Shown here piece after piece: positions 1-7,569 of a stretch of DNA of 35,919 nucleotides (position 1 is the first letter of the stretch; each line of letters opens with the position of its first letter). Under the pieces are notes generated by a model. The model was not told the DNA's origin. It saw nothing but the letters and a program-made list of their open reading frames with translations, and made no database searches. The position numbers and the translations under genes are program-made. Source of the stretch: a virus; the IMG/VR virus record IMGVR_UViG_3300034110_000089, positions 1 to 35,919 of that record; one strand, given 5' to 3'.

Positions 1-138
1 GTGATTGGGCCGGTGCTCATGGCGTTCTTGCCCGCAGTGATAGTGTAATTGGCGGTGACGTTTTGGTCATTCTCGTAGAACACCTGATTGCCCCCGCCGC
101 CCGATGCCCCGCCGCCGATGGGCACCACGGTGCCGCCC
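1..138. repeat. Contig-end overlap, left copy
   Basis: Bases 1-138 are repeated at 35782-35919. The only difference I find is position 12 (g) against 35793 (a). The repeat lies inside a fibre gene and restores its reading frame when the ends are joined. It is therefore best read as assembly overlap of a circular or circularly permuted genome, not as a biological terminal repeat. In the gene the difference is a synonymous Thr codon change (ACC/ACT). Confidence 0.93.
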
Positions 139-284
139 GCGTTCTTGACGTACATCTTGCGGTCAGCGGCGTTGACCGCCAGCTCGATGCCGTTGGCGTC
201 GGTGTTCATGTTTGCCGCCAGCGGGACGTTGCCTGCGGTGGTGGAGCCGTAAAGCTGGATGGGGGTTTTCCCGGTCTGTGCCAT
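1..284 (-). CDS. Small tail-fibre protein, N-terminal part (gene split by window ends)
   Basis: The ATG at 284 is preceded by GAGGAAAAATC, a good ribosome-binding site. The product starts MAQTGKTPIQLYGSTTAG and runs off the window at base 1. It continues at the right end (35919 down to 35724) to give a 113-residue protein. Residues about 53-66 are a glycine-rich linker, followed by a stretch rich in Thr, Asn and Val. This architecture, with a short repetitive N-terminus and a Gly linker, is common in phage tail-appendage proteins. It lies 17 bases after the collagen-like fibre gene and before the S74 fibre gene, all in one leftward unit. Fibre role is inferred from composition and neighbours; no receptor-binding domain is recognisable. 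Confidence 0.75.
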   Translation of the reverse strand, partial: MAQTGKTPIQLYGSTTAGNVPLAANMNTDANGIELAVNAADRKMYVKNAGGTVVPIGGGASGGGGNQVFYENDQNVTANYTITAGKNAMSTGPI

Positions 285-301
285 GATTTTTCCTCTGAAA
301 A

Positions 302-2245
302 TTAAAACGTGCCGCCCGAGACGCCGGACCAAACAGGAACACTTGAGCCTGCCGATGTGAGCACCTGACCGGCAGCGCCGTTGGCGATGAACCCGGTCGC
401 GCCAGCGCCGGTTTGATACGCGATCTGGGATGCTGCGCCACCAGCCAGGTTCGTCGCCGTTGTCGCCGTTGTCGCTGTTGTCGCCGAGCCCGCCGTGGTT
501 GCCGTCGTGGCCGAGGTTGCGTTGCCGCTCAGCGCCGCCGTGATTGTGCCCGCTGAAAAATTGCCCGACGCATCCCTGGCTACAACCTTGGAGGCGGTGT
601 TGGCCGAGGTGGCGTCAACCGCCGCCGTCACCGCCGCCGAACCGTTGTAGCTCGTTCCGGTCAAATAGGTGCCCAGCGTCAGTGCGTTCACTACAGAACC
701 GGCCTGCGTGGCGTAGCCTGCCGACAGCGTGGACTGAGCACGGTTCTCCCAGCGTTGATCCACTGCGTCGTACACAATGACGTCACCGGCAGACAGGGTG
801 CCAAACTGCACGTTGCCGTCAGTGCCGCCCAGTGCAGAACCGAAAGTGGGCCGCACAAACAGCACGCCGTTGGATGTACCCACATGCACCACAGCCGCCA
901 TCGTGGCGATGGCGTTGGGTGTGCTTGGTTTGGTGGCTGTGAGGCCGCCAGTCACTGCGGGGTCGTAATAGAGAACTTGGCCTTGCGTGAACGCCGATGT
1001 GTTGACGCCTCTGATCTCACCAAACTCGTAGACCGTGATCCAGTCGTTGGTCGATCCACTCTCGCCCGCCAAGCCAAGAAGGTAATTCGACTGCTCGAAC
1101 GTCAACCCGGTGGCTGGCGCTGCCGTCAACCCGCCACTTGCACCCAAGGTGCCGGTGAACATCAGCACCTGGCCCTTGGTGGCCGAGGCGCTCAGCTTGA
1201 CGCGGTAGAACATCTCTTCACCGACGTGCTGCACCACGCTGCCGTTCATTTGGAACTGCAACGTCTGGTACATGTCCGCGTTGTTGTAGTGCAGCTTGCC
1301 TGTGGCGTCAGTCGCACCAGCCGTTGTGTCAAACTGGATGAAGTCAGGCGACGAAATGCCACCCGTCAGCCCCGTCATCGAGGTGATGTTGTCGTTGACC
1401 CCCGCAATCGCCCAGCTTTGGTCGATTTTTTGCCACGCGGTGCCGTTGAAAATGACCCAGTCACCGGCCTTCCAGTCAGTGATGCCGTCCAAGTTGGTCG
1501 AACCCGCGACCGACACCACGTAATAGTAGCCGTTGGTGCCTGTGCTGGAGACCAGTGTGGGTGTGTTCGTGCTGGCGTTCCAAGCACCTTGGTAGTCCAG
1601 GCCACCGGCCACGTCGCCCCACGACAGCACAGAGCCGTTGGTGGTCAGGAACTTGCCCGCGTTGCCTGTCTGGCTGGGGATCAGGTTGTCGATCTGAGTC
1701 TGGAGGCTGGCCAGCGTGTCCAACACAACTTGGCTTGTGCCGCCGCCGTTGGTGATCACCTTGATCTTCTCGGCCAGATCAGGGGCCACCACCTCACCCA
1801 CGTTGATCGTGCGGCCAGACGACAGGCTGATGATCAGGCTGCCGTCAAAGTCGATGTGTGCGTCTGTGACCGACACGCCGTCGGTGCCGTCCCGGCCATC
1901 ATTGCCATTCAGGCCATCCGCGCCGCGTGGGCCTTGGCCGCCGTCACGGCCTGGTCGACCGTCTTTGCCGTCCTTGCCGTTCGAGCCATTCAAGCCGTCT
2001 TTGCCGTCCTTGATGGTGGCCACGCGGGCCTCGATCTTGTTGCCCACCTCGTCGTAGCGCTCGCGGATGCCCGCTTCCAGTTTCTTGAGTGCCTGCACCA
2101 CGACTTGGACGTTCTCACCCACGCGCTGCTTTTGCAGCGTGCGGGCCTGAGTCATCGTGGTTTTGATGGAGTCCAGAATCGCTTTTTGCTGCTCTTCTGT
2201 CATCCCTTTCAGGATGAGTTGTTTGGCTAGGCTTTCAACGTCCAT
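302..2245 (-). CDS. Collagen-like tail fibre protein
   Basis: The protein has 647 residues. Its ATG follows AAGGAGTTGAGCA and overlaps the portal stop by 11 bases. The first 80 residues are predicted helical and coiled-coil (many K, E, Q and hydrophobic heptads). Residues 81-125 are an uninterrupted run of fifteen Gly-X-Y triplets (GKDGLNGSNGKDGKDG and onward), a collagen-like triple-helix segment. A beta-rich body follows with the motif GDWVIFNGTAWQKID near residue 265, often seen in phage appendages. The C-terminus is low complexity (Ala/Thr repeats), then an AGQVLTSAG-type tail. This suggests a trimeric fibre or appendage with a helical anchor, collagen stalk and distal beta region. Function is inferred from architecture and its place between portal and other fibre genes. 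Confidence 0.82.
   Translation of the reverse strand: MDVESLAKQLILKGMTEEQQKAILDSIKTTMTQARTLQKQRVGENVQVVVQALKKLEAGIRERYDEVGNKIEARVATIKDGKDGLNGSNGKDGKDGRPGRDGGQGPRGADGLNGNDGRDGTDGVSVTDAHIDFDGSLIISLSSGRTINVGEVVAPDLAEKIKVITNGGGTSQVVLDTLASLQTQIDNLIPSQTGNAGKFLTTNGSVLSWGDVAGGLDYQGAWNASTNTPTLVSSTGTNGYYYVVSVAGSTNLDGITDWKAGDWVIFNGTAWQKIDQSWAIAGVNDNITSMTGLTGGISSPDFIQFDTTAGATDATGKLHYNNADMYQTLQFQMNGSVVQHVGEEMFYRVKLSASATKGQVLMFTGTLGASGGLTAAPATGLTFEQSNYLLGLAGESGSTNDWITVYEFGEIRGVNTSAFTQGQVLYYDPAVTGGLTATKPSTPNAIATMAAVVHVGTSNGVLFVRPTFGSALGGTDGNVQFGTLSAGDVIVYDAVDQRWENRAQSTLSAGYATQAGSVVNALTLGTYLTGTSYNGSAAVTAAVDATSANTASKVVARDASGNFSAGTITAALSGNATSATTATTAGSATTATTATTATNLAGGAASQIAYQTGAGATGFIANGAAGQVLTSAGSSVPVWSGVSGGTF
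450..485. repeat. 9-bp tandem repeat in fibre gene
   Basis: A 9-base unit, gttgtcgcc, is repeated three times at 459-485 with one base change, preceded by a degenerate fourth copy from 450. It encodes the Ala-Thr-Thr repeats of the fibre C-terminal region. The unit is a multiple of three, so copy-number change would alter fibre length without a frameshift. Confidence 0.8.
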
Positions 2246-4262
2246 TGCTCAACTCCTTGGTCAACTGATCCAAGAAGTCTTCTTCCATGCCCGAGACCTT
2301 GTTTTGCTTCTCGGCCATCTGAAGCTCGACCATCTTGCTCTTGTTCTTCATGTCCGCTTCTTTGAGCATCAGCTCGGCGATCTTGACACGCTTGTCGAAC
2401 TCGTTGCTTTCGTTGCCAGCAGGCAGGTTTTTGGTGGTCGATGCGATCACCTTGGCCTGCACTTCTTGCGGCATAAGCTGCGCCTCGGTCATCAGCTTGT
2501 TGGCTTCTGCCCGGTTCTGCTCGGCTTGCGTCGTGTTGACCGCGATCTGAGCCTGCGCCGCTTGCAGTGCCAACTGCTGCTGGATTTCCTGCATCTGCTT
2601 GGCCTGGGGATCGGGCTGGCTCATCTGCTCCAGCGCGCCCATCAGCTCGTAGCGGTTGGATAGGCTGGAGTTGTTCAGAATGCCCTTCAAGATCAGCGGC
2701 AGCACCGGGGTGTTTGGGCCCAGTGTCTGGAGCAAACCAATGAATTGCTGCTGCTCGTACTCGCGGGCGATGATGCCCAGAGTGGCCGTCGGGATGAACT
2801 TCATGTCCACGCTTGGGTAGCGCTCGGGGTCGAACTGCATGTAGCGGAACGCCGCTTTTTGCACGAACGGGATCAGGAAGTCTTCTTGGAAGTTGACCAG
2901 CGTGCGCTTGTACTTCTTGATGATCGTGGCCACGGCCATGCTCATGCCCGCGCCGTCGCGGTTGCCTTGGCTGACCATGCCCTGGCTGTCCAGCGTGCCA
3001 GTGGCTTGCAGCAGCATGCGCTCGAACTCTTTGGCCGTGTTCAGGTTGTTGAGACTGGTCTCGCCGAACTTGAACGGGTACAGAATCTCGGCTGGGTTGC
3101 CGTTGACCATGAACGCTTTGCCGGGCTTGACCTCGAACCGTGCGCCGCGTGGCAGTCGGGTCGCGTCCATGCCCATCATGGGGCTGGTTGTCAGCGCCAG
3201 CGAGTCCAGATGCGAGCGCACCTGAGCGTCAATCGCCTTTTGCATGTTGTAAGACTTCTCCACCGTACCGCGACCGAGCAGGCGGTTCGGCACCGTGTCG
3301 TCTTGGTAGCTCAAGATCGGGCGGTCCTTCATCATGTAAGGGTTCGCCTCGGCCTTGAGCAGCATGCCCTCGTTGGCGATCACGACAATCGCTTCCACCA
3401 TGTCTGAATAGTCGTCGGCTGCGCTGTCCTCGGGGAACAAATCCTCGACCTCAGAGTCCAACTGCTCCAGATACTCGCGTGGCACCAGGCCGTAATACGT
3501 CAACAGACGCACTTTTTCGTCGCGGTACTGACTCAGCTCCTGAGTCGGCTCCAGATCGGTGTCCTCGGCGGCGGGCTGGATGTTCACCTTGCGGTAGATA
3601 CCCTTTTCGATGCCCTCGACGATCTTGTGGATGCCCACATACTTCTCAACCGCCACACCCATGCAGTCGTCGATGCTGGTGCCGTTGGGGTCAAACAAGA
3701 AATTCTTGGGGTTGACCGGCATGATCTTGACCGCGATGCGGTTTTTCTCCACCACACCGATGGCCGCTTGGCCAGTTTGGCCAGGAATCGCTTGCGTTGC
3801 CGGTTCGAAGATCTTTTCCGTCTTGACGATGATCTCGCCGATGCCTGTGCCGTAGATTTCGGCCATCAGCTCGATCTGATCAATCGCTTTGCGGATTTTG
3901 TCCTGCTTGAAGTCCTCCATGAGCTGATTTTTCAGCATCTCGACGTCCAACGGGTTGCCGTTGACGTCTTTTATGTCGTCTTCAATGTCGAAAAACTCAC
4001 CCTGGCCGAAGATCGCTTCCATGATCTCCGCGTGCCGGGTCTCCACCGCCTGCTGGGTGGCCGGGGTCACGATGCGTGAGCGCTCAGATTCTCTCGTTTT
4101 GTCCTCAGAGGCCCATTCACCACGGAAAATGCGCTCGTATTCGAGGTAGTCGTCGAGGTAGTTGGTGTCGCGCCAGTCTCTCCAGCGCTCGCAATGGTCA
4201 ACGACGAAAGCCGTCAGCTCCTTGTCGGATTGTGTCGGCTCGTCAAACTCGTTTTGATCCAT
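2235..4262 (-). CDS. Portal protein
   Basis: This 675-residue protein has the size and character of podovirus portals. The N-terminus is acidic (DEPTQSDKELTAFVVDHCE), followed by a DYLEYERIFRGEW segment and a RIVTPATQQAVETRHAEI region typical of portal N-domains. The C-terminal 130 residues are strongly Gln/Ala/Lys/Glu rich and predicted helical, matching the barrel-like crown seen in P22-type portals. The portal forms the dodecameric DNA gate at the capsid vertex and binds the terminase during packaging. The ATG at 4262 lies 1 base after the terminase stop and is preceded by AGGGG. The order TerS-TerL-portal is standard. The identification rests on size, composition and context more than on a single motif. 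Confidence 0.88.
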   Translation of the reverse strand: MDQNEFDEPTQSDKELTAFVVDHCERWRDWRDTNYLDDYLEYERIFRGEWASEDKTRESERSRIVTPATQQAVETRHAEIMEAIFGQGEFFDIEDDIKDVNGNPLDVEMLKNQLMEDFKQDKIRKAIDQIELMAEIYGTGIGEIIVKTEKIFEPATQAIPGQTGQAAIGVVEKNRIAVKIMPVNPKNFLFDPNGTSIDDCMGVAVEKYVGIHKIVEGIEKGIYRKVNIQPAAEDTDLEPTQELSQYRDEKVRLLTYYGLVPREYLEQLDSEVEDLFPEDSAADDYSDMVEAIVVIANEGMLLKAEANPYMMKDRPILSYQDDTVPNRLLGRGTVEKSYNMQKAIDAQVRSHLDSLALTTSPMMGMDATRLPRGARFEVKPGKAFMVNGNPAEILYPFKFGETSLNNLNTAKEFERMLLQATGTLDSQGMVSQGNRDGAGMSMAVATIIKKYKRTLVNFQEDFLIPFVQKAAFRYMQFDPERYPSVDMKFIPTATLGIIAREYEQQQFIGLLQTLGPNTPVLPLILKGILNNSSLSNRYELMGALEQMSQPDPQAKQMQEIQQQLALQAAQAQIAVNTTQAEQNRAEANKLMTEAQLMPQEVQAKVIASTTKNLPAGNESNEFDKRVKIAELMLKEADMKNKSKMVELQMAEKQNKVSGMEEDFLDQLTKELSNGR

Positions 4263-4263
4263 A

Positions 4264-5523
4264 TTAGACCCCTGAAATTACATCCATCGGCTGCCAGTCC
4301 TCGTCATCAGCATCTTCAAAGTAGCTGGTGACAGCCAACTGGTCAATATACGACAGCGCGTCCGGCAGGTCGTCATGGACGCCCTGCGATGGGAACATAA
4401 GCAGTTGGTCCACGAACGTGTCCCAATCTTCCTCGCTGTTTAGGACGATTCTCCCATGCTCGAAGCGCCCTTGCAACGACCAAATGATTCTATCCGTTTT
4501 CTTCCGGTTGCCATGCGTCAGGTCCACGATGTGCGAGTAGACGTTATTTTTTCTCATCAAATCTGACAAATACGGTAAAACCGCGTTTTTCAGCGCTCCT
4601 CTTTCGATTCCGATGCTCAACGGCCTGTAATCCCGCATTTTCATCAGTATTTTTGAGGCCGTTTCTCTTATATCCCACCGACCGTGGTCGATTTCCTTGA
4701 CGAACCACTTGCCGTCGTCGGTCACTTTCACCACCGCGATGGCCGACTCGTCGAGCCGCTTCTTGCTGTTGGCCGCCTGCTTGGCCACTTCTTCAAACCC
4801 GGCCAAGTCCACCGCGACGAAGTAACTGCCGTAGTCCGGCTCGGTGCCGTACTTGATCCAGTCCTCTTTGAAGACGTCCGCGCCCGCGTTGCTGAAGCTG
4901 GCCAGGTATTCCTGTTTGAACGCAAAGCTCGACAAGGTCTTCTTCGCTGACTCGATCTCGGTTGGGTCGATCAGCGGGTTGTCCTCGGTCGTGAAGTGCC
5001 AGCTCTTCCAGTCCTTGTCTTGGTCGTCCTGCCCCAGCTTCCACAGGTCGTGAAACCAGTTGCGCCCTTTTGGCGTGCCGATGAACATGCCGCGCCCCTT
5101 GCGGTCCGACAAGGACGCCCGGATGACCTGCTCCCACGCCTCGGGCTTGATGTCGGCCACCTCGTCCAGAACTGCGTAGGTTAAGGAGACGCCGCGCAGC
5201 GTGTCCGGGCGGTCTGCGCCTCTGACGTAGATACGCGCGCCGTTGACCATCGTGATGTCCAAGTTGTTCACGTGGCTGCTTTGGATCACCTCGCGGCCCA
5301 GGTCGAGCAGCAAGTCCCAGATGATCTGCCGCGACTGACCCATCGTCGGGCTGACGTACAGCACCGCCGAACCCGGTGGGCACTTGAGCGCTTCGATGAT
5401 CAGCGTCGTCGCTGCCAGTCTCGACTTCCCACAGCGCCGCCCGGCGGCGATCACTTTGAATCGATGGTCGTCGGCGTAGACCTGCTGCTGCCAAGGCAGG
5501 AGAGAGAAGTTGAGATCAGACAT
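4264..5523 (-). CDS. terL: Terminase large subunit
   Basis: This is the packaging ATPase-nuclease, 419 residues from the chosen start. The N-terminal ATPase has the terminase-type Walker A loop IAAGRRCGKS (about residues 24-33) and Walker B YAVLDEVAD, with the catalytic acid after the DE pair. The C-terminal RNase H-like nuclease shows an acidic strand YFVAVDLAG, a second one IGIERG, and a final DDLPDALSY, which together supply the metal-binding acids. An upstream in-frame start exists at 5568, but the ATG at 5523 has GGAG nine bases upstream and overlaps the TerS stop by 8 bases (ATGTCTGA), so I prefer it. The protein translocates DNA into the prohead through the portal encoded immediately downstream. 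Confidence 0.95.
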   Translation of the reverse strand: MSDLNFSLLPWQQQVYADDHRFKVIAAGRRCGKSRLAATTLIIEALKCPPGSAVLYVSPTMGQSRQIIWDLLLDLGREVIQSSHVNNLDITMVNGARIYVRGADRPDTLRGVSLTYAVLDEVADIKPEAWEQVIRASLSDRKGRGMFIGTPKGRNWFHDLWKLGQDDQDKDWKSWHFTTEDNPLIDPTEIESAKKTLSSFAFKQEYLASFSNAGADVFKEDWIKYGTEPDYGSYFVAVDLAGFEEVAKQAANSKKRLDESAIAVVKVTDDGKWFVKEIDHGRWDIRETASKILMKMRDYRPLSIGIERGALKNAVLPYLSDLMRKNNVYSHIVDLTHGNRKKTDRIIWSLQGRFEHGRIVLNSEEDWDTFVDQLLMFPSQGVHDDLPDALSYIDQLAVTSYFEDADDEDWQPMDVISGV

Positions 5524-5860
5524 CTGTAACGTCTCCTGCTGCGTCGATGATCTGTGGCTCTTGGCCAAGGCCCGTGATGTTGATCGTGATGGCGCTGCGC
5601 TGACTCTTGTCCTTCTCGAACATGCCGATCGGCAGCGTCCTGTCCATGCACATCTTCAGCGCCGCCATCTGACCTGGGTGGTCATCGTTGAGCGCGATCT
5701 GGATCACTTTCTCTGCGACGTCCTTGCCGCCAGAGCGGATCATCAGCTCTTTGAGTTCCTTGATGCGTTGGTGATCCGTCTTCGGCAAGATCGCAGGCGG
5801 ATTCTCTGCGTACCTCTGGATCGTCATCTTGAGCGGTCGCCCTCTTTTTTTCGGTTCCAC
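5516..5860 (-). CDS. terS: Terminase small subunit (putative)
   Basis: The product has 114 residues from a GTG start at 5860 with AAAGGGCAAA upstream. It begins with the basic patch KKRGRPLK, then a helical middle (HQRIKELKELMIRSGGKDVAEKVIQIALND), which would suit the DNA-recognition and oligomerisation roles of small terminases. The C-terminal third (SAITINITGLGQ) is a beta-type segment. It lies directly upstream of terL and overlaps it by 8 bases, so translation is probably coupled. Small terminases diverge strongly in sequence, so the call depends mostly on position, size and the basic N-terminus. The non-coding stretch upstream (5861-6173) would be a natural place for its recognition site. 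Confidence 0.75.
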   Translation of the reverse strand: MEPKKRGRPLKMTIQRYAENPPAILPKTDHQRIKELKELMIRSGGKDVAEKVIQIALNDDHPGQMAALKMCMDRTLPIGMFEKDKSQRSAITINITGLGQEPQIIDAAGDVTDV

Positions 5861-6173
5861 TTTGCCCTTTCGGAGTTTGGTCTAGGCATTGTAGGTCAGA
5901 TTGTCATTTTTTTTCTACCGCTGGGCTTCGGGCCTGAAGTCCCAAATTCACTTTTTCGGAGGGTTGGGGGCACCTGTAAATTTTTGTCTACAGCCAGTAC
6001 CCCTCCCCCCCATGATTCCGGCCACGCTGGTGAGTGCTCACTGACTTGGCCTGGCTAGTGAGTGCCAACTAACAAACAGCAAACGGCAGGGGGCACTTAA
6101 CATAATGCAGGAAGGGAGAGAGGCGGATGGCCCTTTATCCGCATACCTGACCGATACCTGACCGACTCAGACG
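5861..6173. other. Non-coding region upstream of terS, repeats and palindrome
   Basis: These 313 bases show no convincing gene. They contain a near-palindrome GTGAGTGCTCAC (about 6030), a second GTGAGTGCC shortly after it (about 6058), a C-run (about 6004-6010), a stem GCGGAT/ATCCGC (6123-6128 with 6137-6142, loop of 8) and an 11-bp tandem repeat at 6143-6164. Its place between a small leftward gene and the terminase genes makes it a candidate packaging (pac or cos) or processing region. That is inference; no cleavage site is visible. Confidence 0.5.
6143..6164. repeat. 11-bp perfect tandem repeat
   Basis: The unit ATACCTGACCG occurs twice head to tail (6143-6153 and 6154-6164), just downstream of the 72-codon ORF's stop and 280 bases upstream of terS. 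It could be a protein-binding direct repeat. Confidence 0.85.
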
Positions 6174-6389
6174 TTATGCATTTTCGGCATAACTGTTATC
6201 AGAAAACAGCATGGCATCCAAGTCATCGCCGGGGCGAAAACCTGCATTGTGCAGCGCTGTATAAATTGACAGCAATTCCTTGAAGCCGCGCGTCAGGTCA
6301 CCTTGACCGGCTGTCAACAAAATGGCGCGGTCTTGATCTGACAGTTTGCGCTGAAATTCGACAGTGTCCAACTTGCACGGCCTAGCCAT
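6174..6389 (-). CDS. Hypothetical protein, possible small DNA-binding protein
   Basis: The product has 71 residues from the ATG at 6389; a TTG one codon earlier is an alternative. AAGG lies about ten bases upstream. The N-terminus MARPCKLDTVEFQRKLSDQD is followed by a segment ILLTAGQGDLTRGFKELL that loosely resembles the GGNLSxGIRxAV helix of ribbon-helix-helix proteins, and an acidic C-terminus. It is the first gene of the long leftward late unit and sits beside the repeat-bearing control region, so a regulatory role is possible. I do not recognise the family with confidence. Function remains unknown. Confidence 0.7.
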   Translation of the reverse strand: MARPCKLDTVEFQRKLSDQDRAILLTAGQGDLTRGFKELLSIYTALHNAGFRPGDDLDAMLFSDNSYAENA

Positions 6390-6398
6390 CAAATGCCT

Positions 6399-6644
6399 TT
6401 CTGGGTCAAATAGGTCAAATTGTCACCCTGATTTTATCGCTGAAACCTACGCGGCGTGTTCATGGCGTCCGTCCAATTCTGGCGCTAGCCTATATATATA
6501 TATTTATTCTCTAACATCTAAAGAATACATGACAATTTGACCCAGAACGTCTGCAACCCGCATGGTTACTGGCCTCGCTCTGGGTCACGCCGTCCGAAAA
6601 CATGACCCAGAACATGGCAAGACAACCCAGAACATGACCCAGAA
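6399..6644. repeat. TGACCCAGAA motif cluster (six copies)
   Basis: Forward exact copies lie at 6538-6547, 6603-6612 and 6635-6644. A degenerate forward copy, CAACCCAGAA, is at 6623-6632. An exact inverted copy is at 6399-6408 and an inverted copy with one change at 6578-6587. Three copies share the extension CCCAGAAC, and two share CCCAGAACATG at exactly 20-base spacing (6606 and 6626). The 6399 copy is within 10 bases of the start codon of the leftward gene, and a related TAGGTCAAATTGTC follows it. Confidence 0.85.
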
Positions 6645-6698
6645 ACGCCGCCGCCTGGCGGATAACCACATGATTTTGTCGGGTATTGCACAAAGTTC

Positions 6699-6726
6699 TT
6701 GATGGTGCAAAAGAATCTGTTACAGT
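6699..6726 (+). promoter_or_regulatory. Candidate early promoter, rightward
   Basis: TTGATG (6699-6704) and TACAGT (6721-6726) are separated by 16 bases, each matching four of six consensus sigma-70 positions. They lie 27 bases before the first rightward start codon at 6753. An inverted repeat TTGCAC/GTGCAA spans the -35 element and could be an operator. Confidence 0.4.
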
Positions 6727-6752
6727 AGAGCCATCAACAACCGGAGCACATC

Positions 6753-6917
6753 ATGACAGACGCAATCCGCACTTATCAATACATCCGCGCACAACAGCAG
6801 ACGCGCCCTATAGACGCCTGCACAGACGCCGCGCAGTACCACGGCGTGGCAGTCGCTGCACTCGCTGCCGCGCTTATCGCCGCCGACATTGACGCCGCCC
6901 GCCTTTCCCTCATCTAA
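6753..6917 (+). CDS. Hypothetical early protein, 54 aa
   Basis: This is the first gene of the rightward early unit. The ATG is preceded by CGGAGCACATC, a good ribosome-binding site. The product begins MTDAIRTYQYIRAQQQTR and ends in an Ala-rich helical segment (VAVAALAAALIAADIDAA). That segment is too interrupted by Asp to be a clear membrane helix. First genes of early units in phages often act on the host, but nothing in this sequence indicates a function. The next start codon follows 11 bases after its stop with a nearly identical initiation region. Confidence 0.65.
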   Translation: MTDAIRTYQYIRAQQQTRPIDACTDAAQYHGVAVAALAAALIAADIDAARLSLI

Positions 6918-6927
6918 GGAGCACATC

Positions 6928-7023
6928 ATGCACGAAACCACCAAAGACATTCTGGCCGCCTTGGCCATCGCCGCCGCGCTGACCATCGGCGCGCTCGCTT
7001 ACTTCGACGTCCTCACAAAATGA
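6928..7023 (+). CDS. Membrane microprotein, 31 aa
   Basis: The ATG has AAGGAGCACATC upstream. Eight polar residues (MHETTKDI) are followed by one hydrophobic helix, LAALAIAAALTIGALAYF, and a short tail DVLTK. The layout is a single-pass membrane peptide. The stop overlaps the next start as ATGA (7020-7023), so translation is coupled. Small membrane peptides in early phage units can inhibit host membrane functions or modulate lysis, but no specific role can be assigned. Confidence 0.6.
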   Translation: MHETTKDILAALAIAAALTIGALAYFDVLTK

Positions 7024-7268
7024 ACTACTCCACACCCATCACCAGTGCCGCAGACGCCGAGGGCTTCTTGTTCCAGCTTGTCCAACACGGGCGCGAGTTC
7101 CACCCAGAGGACAACGCCCACGACATCATAAACGGCGCAACGGGTCAACCCTTGTTCACTGCCGCTGACGCTGACTTTATAAACGAGCGCATGGAGGAGG
7201 TGCACACCTTCATGGCCGACCCTTGCGCCTATTTGCTCGACCTCACCACATCAACCGACCGTAACTGA
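7020..7268 (+). CDS. Hypothetical early protein, 82 aa
   Basis: This gene is coupled to the preceding microprotein by an ATGA overlap. The product is acidic, with DAEGFLFQLVQHG, an Asp/Ala segment and a TAADADFINERMEEVHTFM helix. No transmembrane helix or metal-binding cluster is visible. I do not recognise a family. It is one of several small genes transcribed together in the early rightward unit. Confidence 0.65.
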   Translation: MNYSTPITSAADAEGFLFQLVQHGREFHPEDNAHDIINGATGQPLFTAADADFINERMEEVHTFMADPCAYLLDLTTSTDRN

Positions 7269-7281
7269 AAGAAACTAAACC

Positions 7282-7569
7282 ATGAATCGCATCACTGAAA
7301 AACAACTGCAAGCCGTTGTCGACCGTTTGAACCGCATCACGGGTTCACCCCTTGAGCCGTATGCCAAGATTGGCGACAAGCACGCCGCCCAGATTGGTTG
7401 CTACCACTTGAGCCACGCATATGGCGGCGTATGCCTTCACCGCATGTACAACGAGGGCGGCGGCGTGACTTCGCCGCTGTCAACGGGTCACATTTCCAAG
7501 CGTGAGCTATTGGGTTTGCTTCACGCCTACATCAACGGCATCGAATCGCAGCAAGAGGTGGCAGCGTGA
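7282..7569 (+). CDS. Hypothetical early protein, 95 aa
   Basis: The ATG at 7282 follows a weak AAAGAAAC site. The protein begins MNRITEKQLQAVVDRLNRIT, has a central region rich in His, Gly, Tyr and Cys (HAAQIGCYHLSHAYGG) and ends in a helix (KRELLGLLHAYINGIESQ). Similar short proteins occur in other phages without assigned function. Its stop overlaps the following GTG start by four bases. Confidence 0.7.
   Translation: MNRITEKQLQAVVDRLNRITGSPLEPYAKIGDKHAAQIGCYHLSHAYGGVCLHRMYNEGGGVTSPLSTGHISKRELLGLLHAYINGIESQQEVAA

Larger units (their letters stand above)
6390..6752. promoter_or_regulatory. Divergent control region with repeats; possible origin or operator array
   Basis: These 363 bases separate the leftward late genes from the rightward early genes and hold no convincing gene. 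They contain six TGACCCAGAA-like motifs in both orientations (6399-6644), an alternating TA tract (6491-6502), AT-rich flanks and an inverted repeat TTGCAC...GTGCAA (6686-6691 and 6705-6710). Promoters for both directions must lie here because no other gap of size precedes either unit. Clustered short repeats next to an AT-rich tract are typical of either a repressor-operator array or an iteron-type replication origin. I cannot tell which. Confidence 0.65.

Noticed and set aside
1-138. Biological direct terminal repeat like that of T7
   Set aside because: The repeat interrupts a fibre gene that is intact after joining, lies nowhere near a packaging site and carries a mismatch; assembly overlap explains it better.
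450-510. Diversity-generating or phase-variable element in the fibre gene
   Set aside because: No reverse transcriptase or template repeat exists in the genome, and the repeat unit is a multiple of three so it cannot switch frames.
755-2230. Long open frame on the plus strand (491 codons) opposite the collagen-like fibre gene
   Set aside because: It is the mirror of a GC-rich coding region with clear fibre motifs on the minus strand; its translation is low in structure, rich in His/Arg/Val and has no ribosome site.
6603-6644. CRISPR-like array
   Set aside because: Units are only about 10-11 bases with irregular spacing and both orientations; no cas genes are present.
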